Positions 36,883-46,472 of a DNA stretch of 64,000 bases are shown piece after piece. The number at the start of each line of letters is the position of its first letter. The first letter of the stretch is position 1. The stretch covers positions 62,001 through 126,000 of the forward strand of contig CBDHHC010000021.1 of the NCBI GenBank assembly GCA_965263345.1, read 5' to 3'. Source of the stretch: CBDHHC01 sp965263345. Lineage in GTDB: Bacteria > Pseudomonadota > Alphaproteobacteria > Rhizobiales > CBDHHC01. The notes beneath the pieces were generated by a model. It worked only from the letters and a program-made list of their open reading frames with translations. It was not told the origin of the DNA and made no database searches. The position numbers and the translations under genes were made by a program.

Positions 36883-37467
36883 ATGTCTAAAAAGATACTG
36901 ATGATATGTGGTGACTTTGGAGAAGATTATGAAATCATGGTCCCATTCCAGGCACTTAAAGCAGTCGGTCATGATGTTCAGGCTGTCTGTCCTGATAAGG
37001 CGGCAGGAGATACGATTGCAACGGCGATACATGATTTTGAAGGCGACCAAACTTACACAGAAAAACCTGGACATAACTTTACATTAAATAAGAGCTTTTC
37101 CGAAGTTCAACCAGAGGACTATGACGCACTGGTAATTCCGGGCGGTCGAGCTCCAGAATATTTGAGATTGAACGAAAAAGTTATTGCAATGGTTAAGCAC
37201 TTTTTCGATACCAACAAACCTGTTGCCGCAATCTGTCATGGCGCACAACTTCTTGCTGCCGCAAATATAATATATGGTAAAAAATGCTCAGCATATCCGG
37301 CATGTAAACCTGAAGTTGAATTGGCTGGAGCGCTTTATGCAGATATCCCGGTAGATGCTGCAGTAACGGATGGTAATTTGGTATCTGCTCCAGCGTGGCC
37401 AGCACACCCAGAGTGGATCTCACAGTTTCTTAAATTATTAGGAACCCGAATTACTCATGAAGCTTGA
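36883..37467 (+). CDS. DJ-1/PfpI family protein
   Basis: The 194-residue protein has the DJ-1/PfpI fold: N-terminal 'KILMICGDFGEDYE' with the acidic residue that supports the nucleophile, 'ALVIPGGRAPEYLR', and the nucleophile elbow 'AAICHGAQLL' with catalytic Cys near 118. Members include protein or nucleotide deglycases, chaperones and peptidases; the exact activity cannot be told. It stands alone after recQ, with AAGCGGAGGAG upstream of its ATG. Confidence 0.88.
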   Translation: MSKKILMICGDFGEDYEIMVPFQALKAVGHDVQAVCPDKAAGDTIATAIHDFEGDQTYTEKPGHNFTLNKSFSEVQPEDYDALVIPGGRAPEYLRLNEKVIAMVKHFFDTNKPVAAICHGAQLLAAANIIYGKKCSAYPACKPEVELAGALYADIPVDAAVTDGNLVSAPAWPAHPEWISQFLKLLGTRITHEA

Positions 37468-37547
37468 ACGATAAAATGAGATTTGAGCGGTGCAATGTCG
37501 TAATATTTTTATAAAGACACAGCTGATATTTTGAGGGAGTGATTAAT

Positions 37548-37982
37548 ATGTGTAAATTATTTATCGAAGCGGATAAAACATTATGGGATAATCACTCCAA
37601 ATCTCTGCGCATGAATGGTATGGTGACCAGTATTCGACTGGAAAATTTCTTTTGGCGTATATTAGAAGGAATTGCCAAGAGAGATGGAATGACTGTAAAT
37701 CAGCTTATCATGAGACTCTATGATGAAGCAGCTGAAGCTGGGCATGATGTCGATAATTTCACCTCCTTTCTGCGTGTCTGCTGTGGTAGATACCAGGCAT
37801 TACAGATATCTGGAGATATTCCGAAAGAAGAGACAACACCAATCAGGTCGTTAAATGCTGAAGAAATCCTAAAAAGGGAGAAGCATTATAATGGCGATTT
37901 GACCCTGAATTCCTCAGCAAAATCGACAAAACGCAATAATTCATCAATTTCTCATGAAAATTCGTCTCATAGGGCCTACTAG
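37548..37982 (+). CDS. ribbon-helix-helix domain protein
   Basis: The protein of 144 residues carries an alphaproteobacterial ribbon-helix-helix domain (RHH_4 type): strand 'MVTSIRLENFFWRILEGIAK' followed by 'MTVNQLIMRLYDEAAEAG'. This would bind DNA as a dimer. The C-terminal 50 residues are polar and look disordered. I start it at ATG 37548, eight bases after GAGGGAG; a GTG at 37539 lies within that site. Target genes are unknown. Confidence 0.78.
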   Translation: MCKLFIEADKTLWDNHSKSLRMNGMVTSIRLENFFWRILEGIAKRDGMTVNQLIMRLYDEAAEAGHDVDNFTSFLRVCCGRYQALQISGDIPKEETTPIRSLNAEEILKREKHYNGDLTLNSSAKSTKRNNSSISHENSSHRAY

Positions 37983-38033
37983 CACTTGTCAAGAGCAAAA
38001 TTGCAGCTTATAAGGGCGAAATCATCACACACA

Positions 38034-38050
38034 TGATATGAATCATATCA
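38034..38050. promoter_or_regulatory. palindrome upstream of rpsB
   Basis: TGATATG and CATATCA flank three bases in a perfect inverted repeat about 110 bases before rpsB. It could be an operator or part of the promoter region for the ribosomal operon; no regulator is implied by the sequence. Confidence 0.35.
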
Positions 38051-38159
38051 ACCTTGTTTGTTGCAAGGACCTGAAATGATGCCGGTGGCAGGGTGAATAA
38101 ACCGTGTCTTTTAAACATATCATGGAGGATTAACCGGAAATATAAGGAGAGTAGGCCCG

Positions 38160-39209
38160 ATGGCACTACCCAATTTTAATATGCGCCAGCTATTGGAAGC
38201 TGGAGTTCACTTTGGTCACCAAACACACCGCTGGAACCCTAAAATGGGCAGCTTTATCTTTGGTAGCCGTAACAATATCCACATTATTGACTTAGCACAA
38301 ACTGTTCCTTTGTTACACCAGGCACTTGTTTTGGTCTCTGATGTCGTAACAAAAGGTGGCCGTGTACTGTTCGTTGGAACAAAACGTCAGGCATCATCAG
38401 TTGTAGCTGACTCAGCAACAAGTTGTGCACAATACTATATGAATCACCGCTGGTTAGGTGGTACACTAACAAACTGGAAAACAATTTCCAATTCAATCAA
38501 ACGTCTTCGTTCAATGGAAGACATGCTGGGCGGCGAAGCTCAAGGTCTGACCAAGAAAGAACGCTTAAAGCTAACTATGGAACGCGATAAGCTTGAACTG
38601 TCTCTTGGTGGCATCAAAGATATGGGCGGTGTACCTGATCTTCTATTCGTAATTGATACGAATAAAGAATCAATTGCGGTTGCTGAAGCACATAAACTGA
38701 ATATCCCAGTCATCGGTGTTGTTGATTCGAACAGTGACCCAGATTGTGTTACAATTCCAATACCAGGCAATGATGATGCAGGCCGAGCAATTTCACTATA
38801 TTGCGATCTAATTTCAAGAGCTGCAATCGATGGAATTGAGAGATCTCAAGTTAGTTCTGGTGTTGATATCGGTGCTGCAGAAGATATTACTGATCCAACT
38901 CTAGATGAAGTTGCAGAAGCTGAAGCTACAGACACTGAAGAACAGAGTGAAGCTGTGGGACCTTTAGAAGATGTAAGTTTTGAAGTGCTTGATGCACCTC
39001 AAGGCGCGGCGGATGATTTGAAGAAAATCTCTGGCGTTGGTCCAGTTCTAGAGAAAAAGCTTAATGGAATGGGAATTTACCATTATTGGCAGATTTCAAG
39101 TTTCACAAACCAAGATATCTCTAGAATCGACGAAGTTTTGAATTTTAAAGGCCGCATCGAGCGTGATGACTGGCTGGAACAAGCGAAAAAACTTCAAGAA
39201 GAGAAATAA
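38160..39209 (+). CDS. rpsB: 30S ribosomal protein S2 with C-terminal helix-hairpin-helix extension
   Basis: S2 sits on the small subunit and helps recruit S1 and mRNA. Residues 1 to about 230 are a standard S2 ('RQLLEAGVHFGHQTHRWNP', 'NHRWLGGTLTNWKT', 'DTNKESIAVAEA'). An acidic linker (about 240-280) follows, then some 65 residues: DDLKKISGVGPVLEKKLNGM, 'IDEVLNFKGRIERDDW'. That tail is a helix-hairpin-helix-like domain seen in several alphaproteobacterial proteins. At 349 residues it is about 100 longer than E. coli S2. An AAGGAGAG ribosome site precedes the ATG. Confidence 0.95.
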   Translation: MALPNFNMRQLLEAGVHFGHQTHRWNPKMGSFIFGSRNNIHIIDLAQTVPLLHQALVLVSDVVTKGGRVLFVGTKRQASSVVADSATSCAQYYMNHRWLGGTLTNWKTISNSIKRLRSMEDMLGGEAQGLTKKERLKLTMERDKLELSLGGIKDMGGVPDLLFVIDTNKESIAVAEAHKLNIPVIGVVDSNSDPDCVTIPIPGNDDAGRAISLYCDLISRAAIDGIERSQVSSGVDIGAAEDITDPTLDEVAEAEATDTEEQSEAVGPLEDVSFEVLDAPQGAADDLKKISGVGPVLEKKLNGMGIYHYWQISSFTNQDISRIDEVLNFKGRIERDDWLEQAKKLQEEK

Positions 39210-39224
39210 AGTTTAATTTTATTG

Positions 39225-39266
39225 GCCATGTTGTAAAAACGAAGCATTTCATAATTATAACATGGC
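39225..39266 (+). promoter_or_regulatory. hairpin between rpsB and tsf
   Basis: GCCATGTT (39225-39232) pairs with AACATGGC (39259-39266), and pairing extends outward by another base or two. No T run follows. It lies where many bacteria carry a partial terminator or processing stem between these genes. Confidence 0.55.
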
Positions 39267-39310
39267 TCCATACTCAAAGAACCCTATTCGGTAAAACATA
39301 GAGGCTCAAA

Positions 39311-40240
39311 ATGTCGACAATTACAGCAGGAATGGTCAAAGAACTCAGAGAGAAGTCTGGTGCTGGCATGATGGATTGTAAAGCAGCACTGAAAGAGACG
39401 GACGGAGATATGGAAGCAGCAATCGATTGGTTGCGTGCAAAAGGTATCGCAAAAGGCGATAAAAAATCTGGCCGTATTGCTGCCGATGGTCTCGTTGGTA
39501 TTGCTTCAGCAGACAATAAAGGCGTTGTTGTTGAAGTAAACTCGGAAACAGATTTCGTAGCTCGTAACGAAACATTCCAGGAATTGGTTACCACAATCAC
39601 ACAAGTTGCTCTTGATGTTGATGGCAATTTTGAAGCCTTAAAAGAAAAAGAATTCCCAGGAACGTCAAATTCTGTTGAAGCTCATTTGAAAGAAATGGTT
39701 GGAACAATCGGCGAGAATATGACACTTCGTCGTTCTGAGGCAGTTATTGTTGAAGAAGGTATTGTAGCAAGCTACATGCACAATGCTGCAACAGCAGGTC
39801 TTGGAAAGATTGGCGTTCTTGTTGGTTTGGAATCATCTGGCGACAAAGACAAACTTCTTGAATTTGGAAAACAGGTTGCAATGCACGTAGCAGCAACGAA
39901 CCCTCTAGCTCTTGATCCAGACTCTCTAGACCAGGATGTTGTTGAGCGTGAGCGCACAGTATTAACAGAACAGGCAAAAGAATCTGGCAAACCTGACAAC
40001 GTAATTGAGAAAATGATTGAGGGCCGTATCCGCAAATTCTACCAGGAAGTTTGCTTGACAGCTCAAACATTTGTAGTCGACCCAGATAACACAGTTGAAA
40101 AAGCGGCAAAACTAGCTGAGAAAGAAGTCGGCGCGCCAATCAAAATAGCTAAATTTATTCGCTTTGCTCTTGGTGAAGGTATCGAGAAAAAAGAAGAGGA
40201 TTTCGCTGCTGAGGTTGCTGCTGTTGCTGGCAAAGGCTAA
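39311..40240 (+). CDS. tsf: translation elongation factor Ts
   Basis: EF-Ts exchanges GDP for GTP on EF-Tu. The 309-residue protein is full-length: a UBA-like N-terminal domain ('MVKELREKSGAGMMDCKAAL'), the core 'VEVNSETDFVARNETFQELV' with the conserved TDFVARN, and the dimer-like C-terminal part with 'KFYQEVCLTAQTFV'. It follows rpsB as in nearly all bacteria and is closed by a strong terminator at 40273. Confidence 0.97.
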   Translation: MSTITAGMVKELREKSGAGMMDCKAALKETDGDMEAAIDWLRAKGIAKGDKKSGRIAADGLVGIASADNKGVVVEVNSETDFVARNETFQELVTTITQVALDVDGNFEALKEKEFPGTSNSVEAHLKEMVGTIGENMTLRRSEAVIVEEGIVASYMHNAATAGLGKIGVLVGLESSGDKDKLLEFGKQVAMHVAATNPLALDPDSLDQDVVERERTVLTEQAKESGKPDNVIEKMIEGRIRKFYQEVCLTAQTFVVDPDNTVEKAAKLAEKEVGAPIKIAKFIRFALGEGIEKKEEDFAAEVAAVAGKG

Positions 40241-40272
40241 TTCGCATAGAAGACATTATTAAAATAATAAAG

Positions 40273-40315
40273 AGCCGATCTACACAAAAGATTTGTGTTA
40301 AGGTCGGCTTTTTTA
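40273..40315 (+). terminator. Rho-independent terminator of rpsB-tsf
   Basis: AGCCGATCT...ACACAAA pairs with TTTGTGT...AGGTCGGCT and is followed by a T run. One small internal loop interrupts an otherwise strong stem 32 bases after tsf. Confidence 0.85.
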
Positions 40316-40582
40316 TATGTAAAACGCTTCATTATTAAGCTTCACGCCATTTATTACGCAGATTTAAGGATAAAATGTTATTAAATCTGCCTTAAAGCCC
40401 CATTTATTCACTGACATTGTTGCCCATAACTTCATTAAGGCTTATATGAGAGAGCGATCATATTTATTGTCTAGTAAAATAGATTTATAAAAATCCGGTT
40501 TCTATAGATATATTTATCATTTTAAGCAGGATTCATAAGGCTGCATAATTAAGCTAACAACATTAATTGCAGGGGCGGGTTC
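40316..40582. other. intergenic region before pyrH
   Basis: The stretch after the tsf terminator probably carries the promoter for pyrH and the following genes. No further structure stands out. A ribosome-site-like GGGGCGGG lies just before the pyrH start. Confidence 0.4.
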
Positions 40583-41305
40583 ATGTCACAATTACCTCAA
40601 AAATATAATCGAGTTCTTGTCAAACTATCAGGCGAAGCATTAATGGGCGAGGGCGCTTATGGGCTTGATATGTCAACTGTGAATAGAATCGTAAGTGATA
40701 TAACAGAAGTTGTACAGGCAGGCATTCAGCTCTCAATTGTTGTCGGAGGAGGGAATATCTTCCGCGGTCTCTCAGGGGCTGCATCAGGAATGGACAGGGC
40801 AAAAGCAGATTATATGGGTATGCTAGCAACCGTCATGAATGCATTAGCAGTCCAGAATGCTTTAGAAAATTCTGGAGTATCTTCAAAAGTTCTCTCAGCC
40901 ATTCCCATGCCGACTGTCTGTGAGCCATTTGCAAGACAAACAGCCCTAGATTATTTAGAAAAAGGGACTGTGGTTGTTTTTGCGGCAGGAACAGGAAACC
41001 CATATTTTACAACTGACACTGCGGCTGTATTAAGAGCTATTGAAACAAACAGCGATATTATTGTAAAGGCAACCCAGGTTGATGGTGTCTACACAGCTGA
41101 CCCCAAAAAAGATCCAACAGCAACTAGATATGAAGAACTGACATATAAAGAAGTATTGGCTAAAGACCTACAAGTTATGGATGGTGCAGCTGTCGCCCTT
41201 GCCAGAGATAATGATTTACCTGTCCTTGTATTTTCAATATGGCAAAAAGGAAATTTATTAAAAGCACTGACGGGGCAAGGCGATTATACAATTGTACGCA
41301 ATTAA
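40583..41305 (+). CDS. pyrH: UMP kinase
   Basis: PyrH phosphorylates UMP to UDP with ATP as the only route to pyrimidine nucleotides for RNA and sugar-nucleotides. The 240 residues show the amino-acid-kinase fold: 'RVLVKLSGEALMG', 'IVVGGGNIFRG', 'DYMGMLATVMNALA' and 'QVDGVYTADPKKDP'. It is full-length. It lies in the conserved order tsf-pyrH-frr but is separated from tsf by a terminator. Confidence 0.97.
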   Translation: MSQLPQKYNRVLVKLSGEALMGEGAYGLDMSTVNRIVSDITEVVQAGIQLSIVVGGGNIFRGLSGAASGMDRAKADYMGMLATVMNALAVQNALENSGVSSKVLSAIPMPTVCEPFARQTALDYLEKGTVVVFAAGTGNPYFTTDTAAVLRAIETNSDIIVKATQVDGVYTADPKKDPTATRYEELTYKEVLAKDLQVMDGAAVALARDNDLPVLVFSIWQKGNLLKALTGQGDYTIVRN

Positions 41306-41392
41306 TTTTATATTTTAAAACAACGAAATTGATTAGACAAATTAAGCTCATTAGAAGAGATATTATAAAATTTCTCTCAAGGAGGGACAAAA

Positions 41393-41956
41393 ATGACAGA
41401 ACAAACATTCGAATTATCAGAGATTGAACGCAGGATGCAAGGTGCTGTAGCTTCTCTAAAACAAGAGTTTTCAGGCCTTAGAACAGGCAGAGCCAGTGCA
41501 AGCTTACTTGATCCAATAATGGTAAATGCTTATGGTTCTATGATGCCATTAAGCCAGGTAGGCACTGTATCTGTTCCCGAGCCTCGTATTATTTCAGTGC
41601 AGGTGTGGGACAAAACTATGGTTGCAGCCGTTGAAAAGGCCATTCGCGACTCTGATTTAGGTCTAAATCCTGTGGTTGATGGGCAATTACTTCGCCTGCC
41701 AATTCCTGAATTAAATGAAGAACGCCGTCAGGAATTAACCAAAATTGCAGCAAAATATGCTGAACAAGCACGTGTCGCTGTAAGAAATGTAAGACGTGAC
41801 GGTATGGATCAACTGAAGAAATTAGAAAAAGATGGTGAAATCAGTAAAGATGATCACCACTCTATTTCTGGAAAAGTGCAAGATTTAACAGACCAATATA
41901 TCAAAGAATTAGACGAAGTATTGTCAACAAAAGAAGCTGAAATCATGCAAGTTTAA
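41393..41956 (+). CDS. frr: ribosome recycling factor
   Basis: RRF splits post-termination ribosomes with EF-G. The 187-residue protein is full-length: 'RMQGAVASLKQEFSGLRTGR', 'VPEPRIISVQVWDKTM', 'LRLPIPELNEERRQEL' and the long helical tail. A strong AAGGAGG site precedes its ATG. The gene follows pyrH in the standard order. Confidence 0.97.
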   Translation: MTEQTFELSEIERRMQGAVASLKQEFSGLRTGRASASLLDPIMVNAYGSMMPLSQVGTVSVPEPRIISVQVWDKTMVAAVEKAIRDSDLGLNPVVDGQLLRLPIPELNEERRQELTKIAAKYAEQARVAVRNVRRDGMDQLKKLEKDGEISKDDHHSISGKVQDLTDQYIKELDEVLSTKEAEIMQV

Positions 41957-42043
41957 GATGGCATTTGTGAAAACTATTGTCTTATGAAGCATATGATGTT
42001 GATATTAGTGAACTATTAATTGGAACAATTAAGGTTTTTTGGG

Positions 42044-42835
42044 GTGAGTGATAAGACAATTAGTGAAGACCTAAATCATGAGACGGTCAGTCCAAAACAT
42101 ATTGCTGTCATTATGGATGGTAATGGACGTTGGGCTGCAGCGCGTAAAATGCCAAGAACTTATGGGCATAAACAGGGTGTAGGAGCAGTCAAAAGAACTG
42201 TAAAAGCTTGTAGTGAATTAGGTATAAAATACCTTACCCTTTATAGCTTTTCATCCGAAAATTGGACAAGACCAAAAGAAGAAATCAATGATCTTATGGG
42301 GTTGTTAAAGCTCTTTATTAAAAAAGATTTAGCAGAACTTCATAACAATAATGTGAAGATTAATTTGATTGGTGATCCACTTGCAGCTGGACAAGACATC
42401 GCCAAACTTATGCATGAAGCTGTTGAATTAACAAATAATAATTCAGGCCTGAATTTGATTATTGCGTTTAGTTATGGTTCAAGAGACGAGATTGTTCGAG
42501 CAACACAAAAAATAGTTACGAAAATTAAGGCGGGTGAGTTGGATCCAGACAGCGTCTGTACTGAAATTTTTGAAGAGAATTTAGATACTGCTGGGGTTCC
42601 TGATCCCGACTTGCTTATCCGTACAAGTGGAGAAAAACGCTTAAGTAATTTTTTATTGTGGCAATGTGCTTATACTGAATTTGTATTTCAAGATGTTCAC
42701 TGGCCAGATTATAACAAGGAACATTTACTTGCTGCAATTAATGAATTTCGTGCTCGAGATCGTAGATATGGCGGTTTAGATAAGAGGTCTATAACGTATA
42801 ATGAGCCCGATACATGCAAATCATATAGAGCATAG
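42044..42835 (+). CDS. uppS: undecaprenyl diphosphate synthase
   Basis: UppS extends farnesyl diphosphate with cis isoprene units to make the lipid carrier for peptidoglycan and O-antigen. The catalytic 'IAVIMDGNGRWAAARK', 'LTLYSFSSENWTRP' and 'DLLIRTSGEKRLSNFLLWQ' are all present. I prefer GTG at 42044, nine bases after AAGG, over the TTG at 42020, which has no ribosome site. Its last 35 bases overlap cdsA. Confidence 0.94.
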   Translation: MSDKTISEDLNHETVSPKHIAVIMDGNGRWAAARKMPRTYGHKQGVGAVKRTVKACSELGIKYLTLYSFSSENWTRPKEEINDLMGLLKLFIKKDLAELHNNNVKINLIGDPLAAGQDIAKLMHEAVELTNNNSGLNLIIAFSYGSRDEIVRATQKIVTKIKAGELDPDSVCTEIFEENLDTAGVPDPDLLIRTSGEKRLSNFLLWQCAYTEFVFQDVHWPDYNKEHLLAAINEFRARDRRYGGLDKRSITYNEPDTCKSYRA

Positions 42836-43673
42836 CGGAGCAACGACTACATACTCAGAATTAACTTTGAGATGTCTTTCTGCCATAGTTTTGGTGAGCA
42901 TATCACTCATTGGCACATATCAAGGTGGATGGTGCTTTGCATTCTTAATCCTTGTAATTTCAATGCTTATGGTGTGGGAATGGTGTGGGCTTGTAACCAA
43001 TGAAAAGCATGTTTTATCATATTTCATTCAGTCTCTTACAATACTTCTCTCAATTTTTATGGCAGCTAACAATTGGTTTTTATTAAGTTTTTTTGTACTA
43101 ATTTTGGGAATAAGCCTATTTTTATCTCTAAGTTTTATTAAATATATTGCTGAAAAAAATGCATTCTGGCTTTCTGTCGGGACCTTATATATAGGCGTGC
43201 CTTCAATCGCAATGATATGGTTCCGCCAAGATGGCGATACCGGATTGTGGGCCGTGCTTTACCTGTTCTTGCTTGTATGGGTCACCGACAGCATGGCTTT
43301 CTTTGGTGGTAGGTTCATTGGGGGTGCTAAATTATGGCCAAGCATTTCACCAAACAAAACATGGGCAGGTTTTATCGGAGGTTTGTTTGGAAGTTTATGT
43401 GTAGGACTGTGTTTTGCTTTGATCTTCGACAAAGCGGATATTCTAAGTTTGTCACTAATAAGCATGGCTTTAGGAACAGTCGCCCAAATAGGAGACCTTG
43501 CTGAATCTGCATTTAAACGTAATTTTGGAACAAAAGATTCAAGTTCGCTAATTCCAGGACATGGAGGCATATTGGATAGAGTAGATAGTATGGTATTTTC
43601 AGTACTCTTTGCAGCGCTTTTCGCACTAGTGATAAATATACAAAAACCTGCAATTGCCTTACTGTTTAATTAG
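42801..43673 (+). CDS. cdsA: phosphatidate cytidylyltransferase
   Basis: CdsA makes CDP-diacylglycerol from phosphatidic acid and CTP in the inner membrane. The 290 residues have about eight hydrophobic segments and the catalytic C-terminal part: 'VTDSMAFFGGRFIGG', 'SPNKTWAGFIGGL' and the family signature 'KRNFGTKDSSSLIPGHGGIL' followed by DRVDS. The start is inside uppS, so translation is coupled. Confidence 0.95.
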   Translation: MSPIHANHIEHSGATTTYSELTLRCLSAIVLVSISLIGTYQGGWCFAFLILVISMLMVWEWCGLVTNEKHVLSYFIQSLTILLSIFMAANNWFLLSFFVLILGISLFLSLSFIKYIAEKNAFWLSVGTLYIGVPSIAMIWFRQDGDTGLWAVLYLFLLVWVTDSMAFFGGRFIGGAKLWPSISPNKTWAGFIGGLFGSLCVGLCFALIFDKADILSLSLISMALGTVAQIGDLAESAFKRNFGTKDSSSLIPGHGGILDRVDSMVFSVLFAALFALVINIQKPAIALLFN

Positions 43674-43948
43674 ATGCCGTATGGTTCAAAATTATCCAAA
43701 ATGAGTGAACTTAAGATCTGAAAAGGATGATAACCTGTCATATTTTGTGATTCAATAGTTGTCATATTCCTCTCAATTCAATACAAACAGATAATCAAAT
43801 TTGGACTGTAAAAATTGCCTCCATATTTTTAGGGTCAACTATTTATATAAGTACTGTAATGAAAACCCTCATACATCAAGGGCTAAAAAAATATGGGAAC
43901 GCTGATTTCTAGCATTTGTTCAACAATAATTAAGAAGGTATGGTTTGC

Positions 43949-45175
43949 ATGCCTGCAACTTTAGCTTTAGAAAACTACACTCTCAATCATCCTGTTCCTG
44001 AAAACAAACGCACAATTAGCATATTAGGGTCTACAGGTACAATCGGATGCAATACACTTGATTTAATAAGCAGAAATTCTGAATCTTTCGAAATCAAAGC
44101 CCTAACTGGGAACCATAATGTAAAACTCCTGGCAGAGCAGGCAACAAAACATAATGCAAAATTGGCTGTTGTAGCTGATGAAACAAAATACCTAGAGTTA
44201 AAATCAGCTTTGTCTGGGCGAAATATTGAAATTGCAGCAGGGCAAGAAGCTTTAATCCATGCAGCCTCAATAGAAGTTGATTTGGTTATGGCGTCAATTA
44301 TGGGAACTGCTGGGCTGCAGCCAACACTAAAAGCTGTCAAATCAAGTAAATGTATAGCCTTAGCAAATAAAGAATGTTTGGTTTCTGCAGGGGAGCTCTT
44401 TGCAAAAGAAGTCCAAAAAGCAGGAACTGTTCTTTTACCCGTAGACTCAGAACATTCAGCTGCGTTTCAAGCCATTGCTGGTCACCCTAAAGATAAAATT
44501 GATAAAATGATACTCACAGCTTCAGGTGGTCCATTCCGGCAATGGTCCCTTGAGGAATTGTCAAAGGCTACACTAAGCCAGGCCTTAAAACACCCAAATT
44601 GGTCGATGGGACGCAAAATTACGATTGATTCAGCAACACTCATGAATAAAGGGTTGGAATTAATTGAAGCCTGGCATCTATTTCCTGTATCAGCAGACCA
44701 ACTAGATGTTTTAGTACATCCTCAATCGATTGTTCATTGTCTGGTATCGTACACTGATGGATCCGTAATGGCACAATTAAGCTCGCCAGATATGAGAACA
44801 CCTATAGCCTACAGTCTGGCTTGGCCGGAAAGAATGTCATCCCCGACGAAAAAACTTGATTTAGCTGAATTAGGTCAACTGACATTTGAAAAACCTGACG
44901 AGACCAGATTCCCAGCACTTCGAATTGCCAAGGAAGTCTTAAAGTCAGACAATATTCAAGGCCCGATTTTGAACGCCGCGAATGAAGTCGCCGTTGAGGC
45001 ATTTTTAAATGAACAAATTAAATTTATGTCGATTCCACAACTTATTGAGATGACATTGGAAAAATCAACCTCTATATCTCATTCATCTAAGGCAGATTTA
45101 ACACTAGAAGAAATATTGGCAATAGACCAAGAGTCTAGAATTTTGGCACACTCATTGCTTAAATCTATGAAATAA
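43949..45175 (+). CDS. dxr: 1-deoxy-D-xylulose-5-phosphate reductoisomerase
   Basis: Dxr converts DXP to methylerythritol phosphate with NADPH, the committed step of the MEP isoprenoid route that feeds UppS. 'ISILGSTGTIGCNTLDLI' is the NADPH site; 'LPVDSEHSAAFQA' and 'ASGGPFRQWSLEEL' carry the metal and substrate residues; 'KITIDSATLMNKGLELIEAW' is also conserved. I start at ATG 43949, eleven bases after AGAAGG; the ATG at 43940 is too close to that site. The C-terminal domain is complete. Confidence 0.95.
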   Translation: MPATLALENYTLNHPVPENKRTISILGSTGTIGCNTLDLISRNSESFEIKALTGNHNVKLLAEQATKHNAKLAVVADETKYLELKSALSGRNIEIAAGQEALIHAASIEVDLVMASIMGTAGLQPTLKAVKSSKCIALANKECLVSAGELFAKEVQKAGTVLLPVDSEHSAAFQAIAGHPKDKIDKMILTASGGPFRQWSLEELSKATLSQALKHPNWSMGRKITIDSATLMNKGLELIEAWHLFPVSADQLDVLVHPQSIVHCLVSYTDGSVMAQLSSPDMRTPIAYSLAWPERMSSPTKKLDLAELGQLTFEKPDETRFPALRIAKEVLKSDNIQGPILNAANEVAVEAFLNEQIKFMSIPQLIEMTLEKSTSISHSSKADLTLEEILAIDQESRILAHSLLKSMK

Positions 45176-45335
45176 AACAAAAAACGACATAATACAAAAA
45201 AGTGTGTTTTTTTGAGAAATTGTTGTATTAAGTATTTCTTTTCAAAAAGAAATACTTATATTCGTCGTATTAAAGTTCTGGCGGTAGTATTACCTTAATA
45301 CCCAAAAATAAAATTTTATCAGGAGTCACGATTTT

Positions 45336-46472
45336 ATGGAATATCTATCGAGTATTTTATCAAATGAGGTTTTTTTAATATTCCCGGCATTTTTATTTGT
45401 TCTTACGATAGTGGTATTCTTTCATGAATTGGGACACTTTTTGGTTGCACGTTGGTGTGGTGTAGCCGTTGAAGCATTTTCAGTTGGGTTTGGTCCAGAA
45501 ATATTTGGGTTTTATGATCATAAAGGTACGCGCTGGAAGATATGCTGGATCCCATTAGGTGGATATGTAAAATTCATTGATGATCAAAACGCAGCGAGTA
45601 TTCCAAGCGAAGAACAGTTAAATGCAATGACACCAGAACAAAAAGCTGGCGCGTTGCAACTCAAACCACTTTGGCAAAGAGCAGCTGTCGTAGCAGCTGG
45701 CCCAGCTGCGAGCTTCTTACTGGCAATCATAATTTTCACAATCACATTTAGTGTTTATGGCCATAATTACATAAAGCCAGTTGTTGGCGGTTTCTCCAAG
45801 AATTCTGCGGCAAAAGAAGCTGGCTTTAAAGTTGGTGATGAAATTATATCTATTAATGGCTCGCCAGTTAAATCCTTCATGGACATTCGGGCAATGGTGC
45901 AGATCAGTGGCAGCGAAGCTTTAAATTTTGTTGTTTTAAGGGATGGAAATAAAGTTAATCTTTCTTCTGCACCAAGAGATGTAAAAGAGCGCGATCCATT
46001 TGGAAATAAACAAAGGCTATTAGGAATTAGTAGTAGTCGGGATCCAAAACACAGCGTTTATAGTACGGTAAACCCGATTACAGCAGTATATTTATCCTTG
46101 GACAGAACATATTCCGTCATTTCAACCACAACGAGCTATCTATATAGAGTAATCTCAGGCCGTGTGGCACCAGACCAATTAAGCGGCCCTGTTGGTATCG
46201 CAATGACATCTGGTAAGGTGGCAACTTTTGGTATAATTCCACTTATTCAGCTTGCAGCCTTCCTTTCTATAGCAATTGGCTTTTTTAACCTTTTCCCAAT
46301 CCCAATATTAGATGGTGGACATTTAGCGTTTTATGCAATTGAAGCTGTAAGAGGCAAGCCATTGAGTGCCAAAACCCAAGATATAGCAGCTCATGTAGGG
46401 TTTGCCCTGTTGATATTACTTATGATATTTGTAACAAGACTAGATTTCATGCACAGGATACCTTGGGGATAG
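45336..46472 (+). CDS. rseP: RseP site-2 zinc metalloprotease
   Basis: RseP cuts transmembrane segments, classically of anti-sigma factors and leftover signal peptides. The zinc site 'FFHELGHFLVAR' (His30-Glu31-His34) is in the first helix and the third ligand is in 'PIPILDGGHLAFY' near residue 325. A PDZ domain spans about 145-215. At 378 residues it is of normal length for alphaproteobacteria, which often have one PDZ instead of two. An AGGAG site precedes the ATG. Confidence 0.95.
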   Translation: MEYLSSILSNEVFLIFPAFLFVLTIVVFFHELGHFLVARWCGVAVEAFSVGFGPEIFGFYDHKGTRWKICWIPLGGYVKFIDDQNAASIPSEEQLNAMTPEQKAGALQLKPLWQRAAVVAAGPAASFLLAIIIFTITFSVYGHNYIKPVVGGFSKNSAAKEAGFKVGDEIISINGSPVKSFMDIRAMVQISGSEALNFVVLRDGNKVNLSSAPRDVKERDPFGNKQRLLGISSSRDPKHSVYSTVNPITAVYLSLDRTYSVISTTTSYLYRVISGRVAPDQLSGPVGIAMTSGKVATFGIIPLIQLAAFLSIAIGFFNLFPIPILDGGHLAFYAIEAVRGKPLSAKTQDIAAHVGFALLILLMIFVTRLDFMHRIPWG

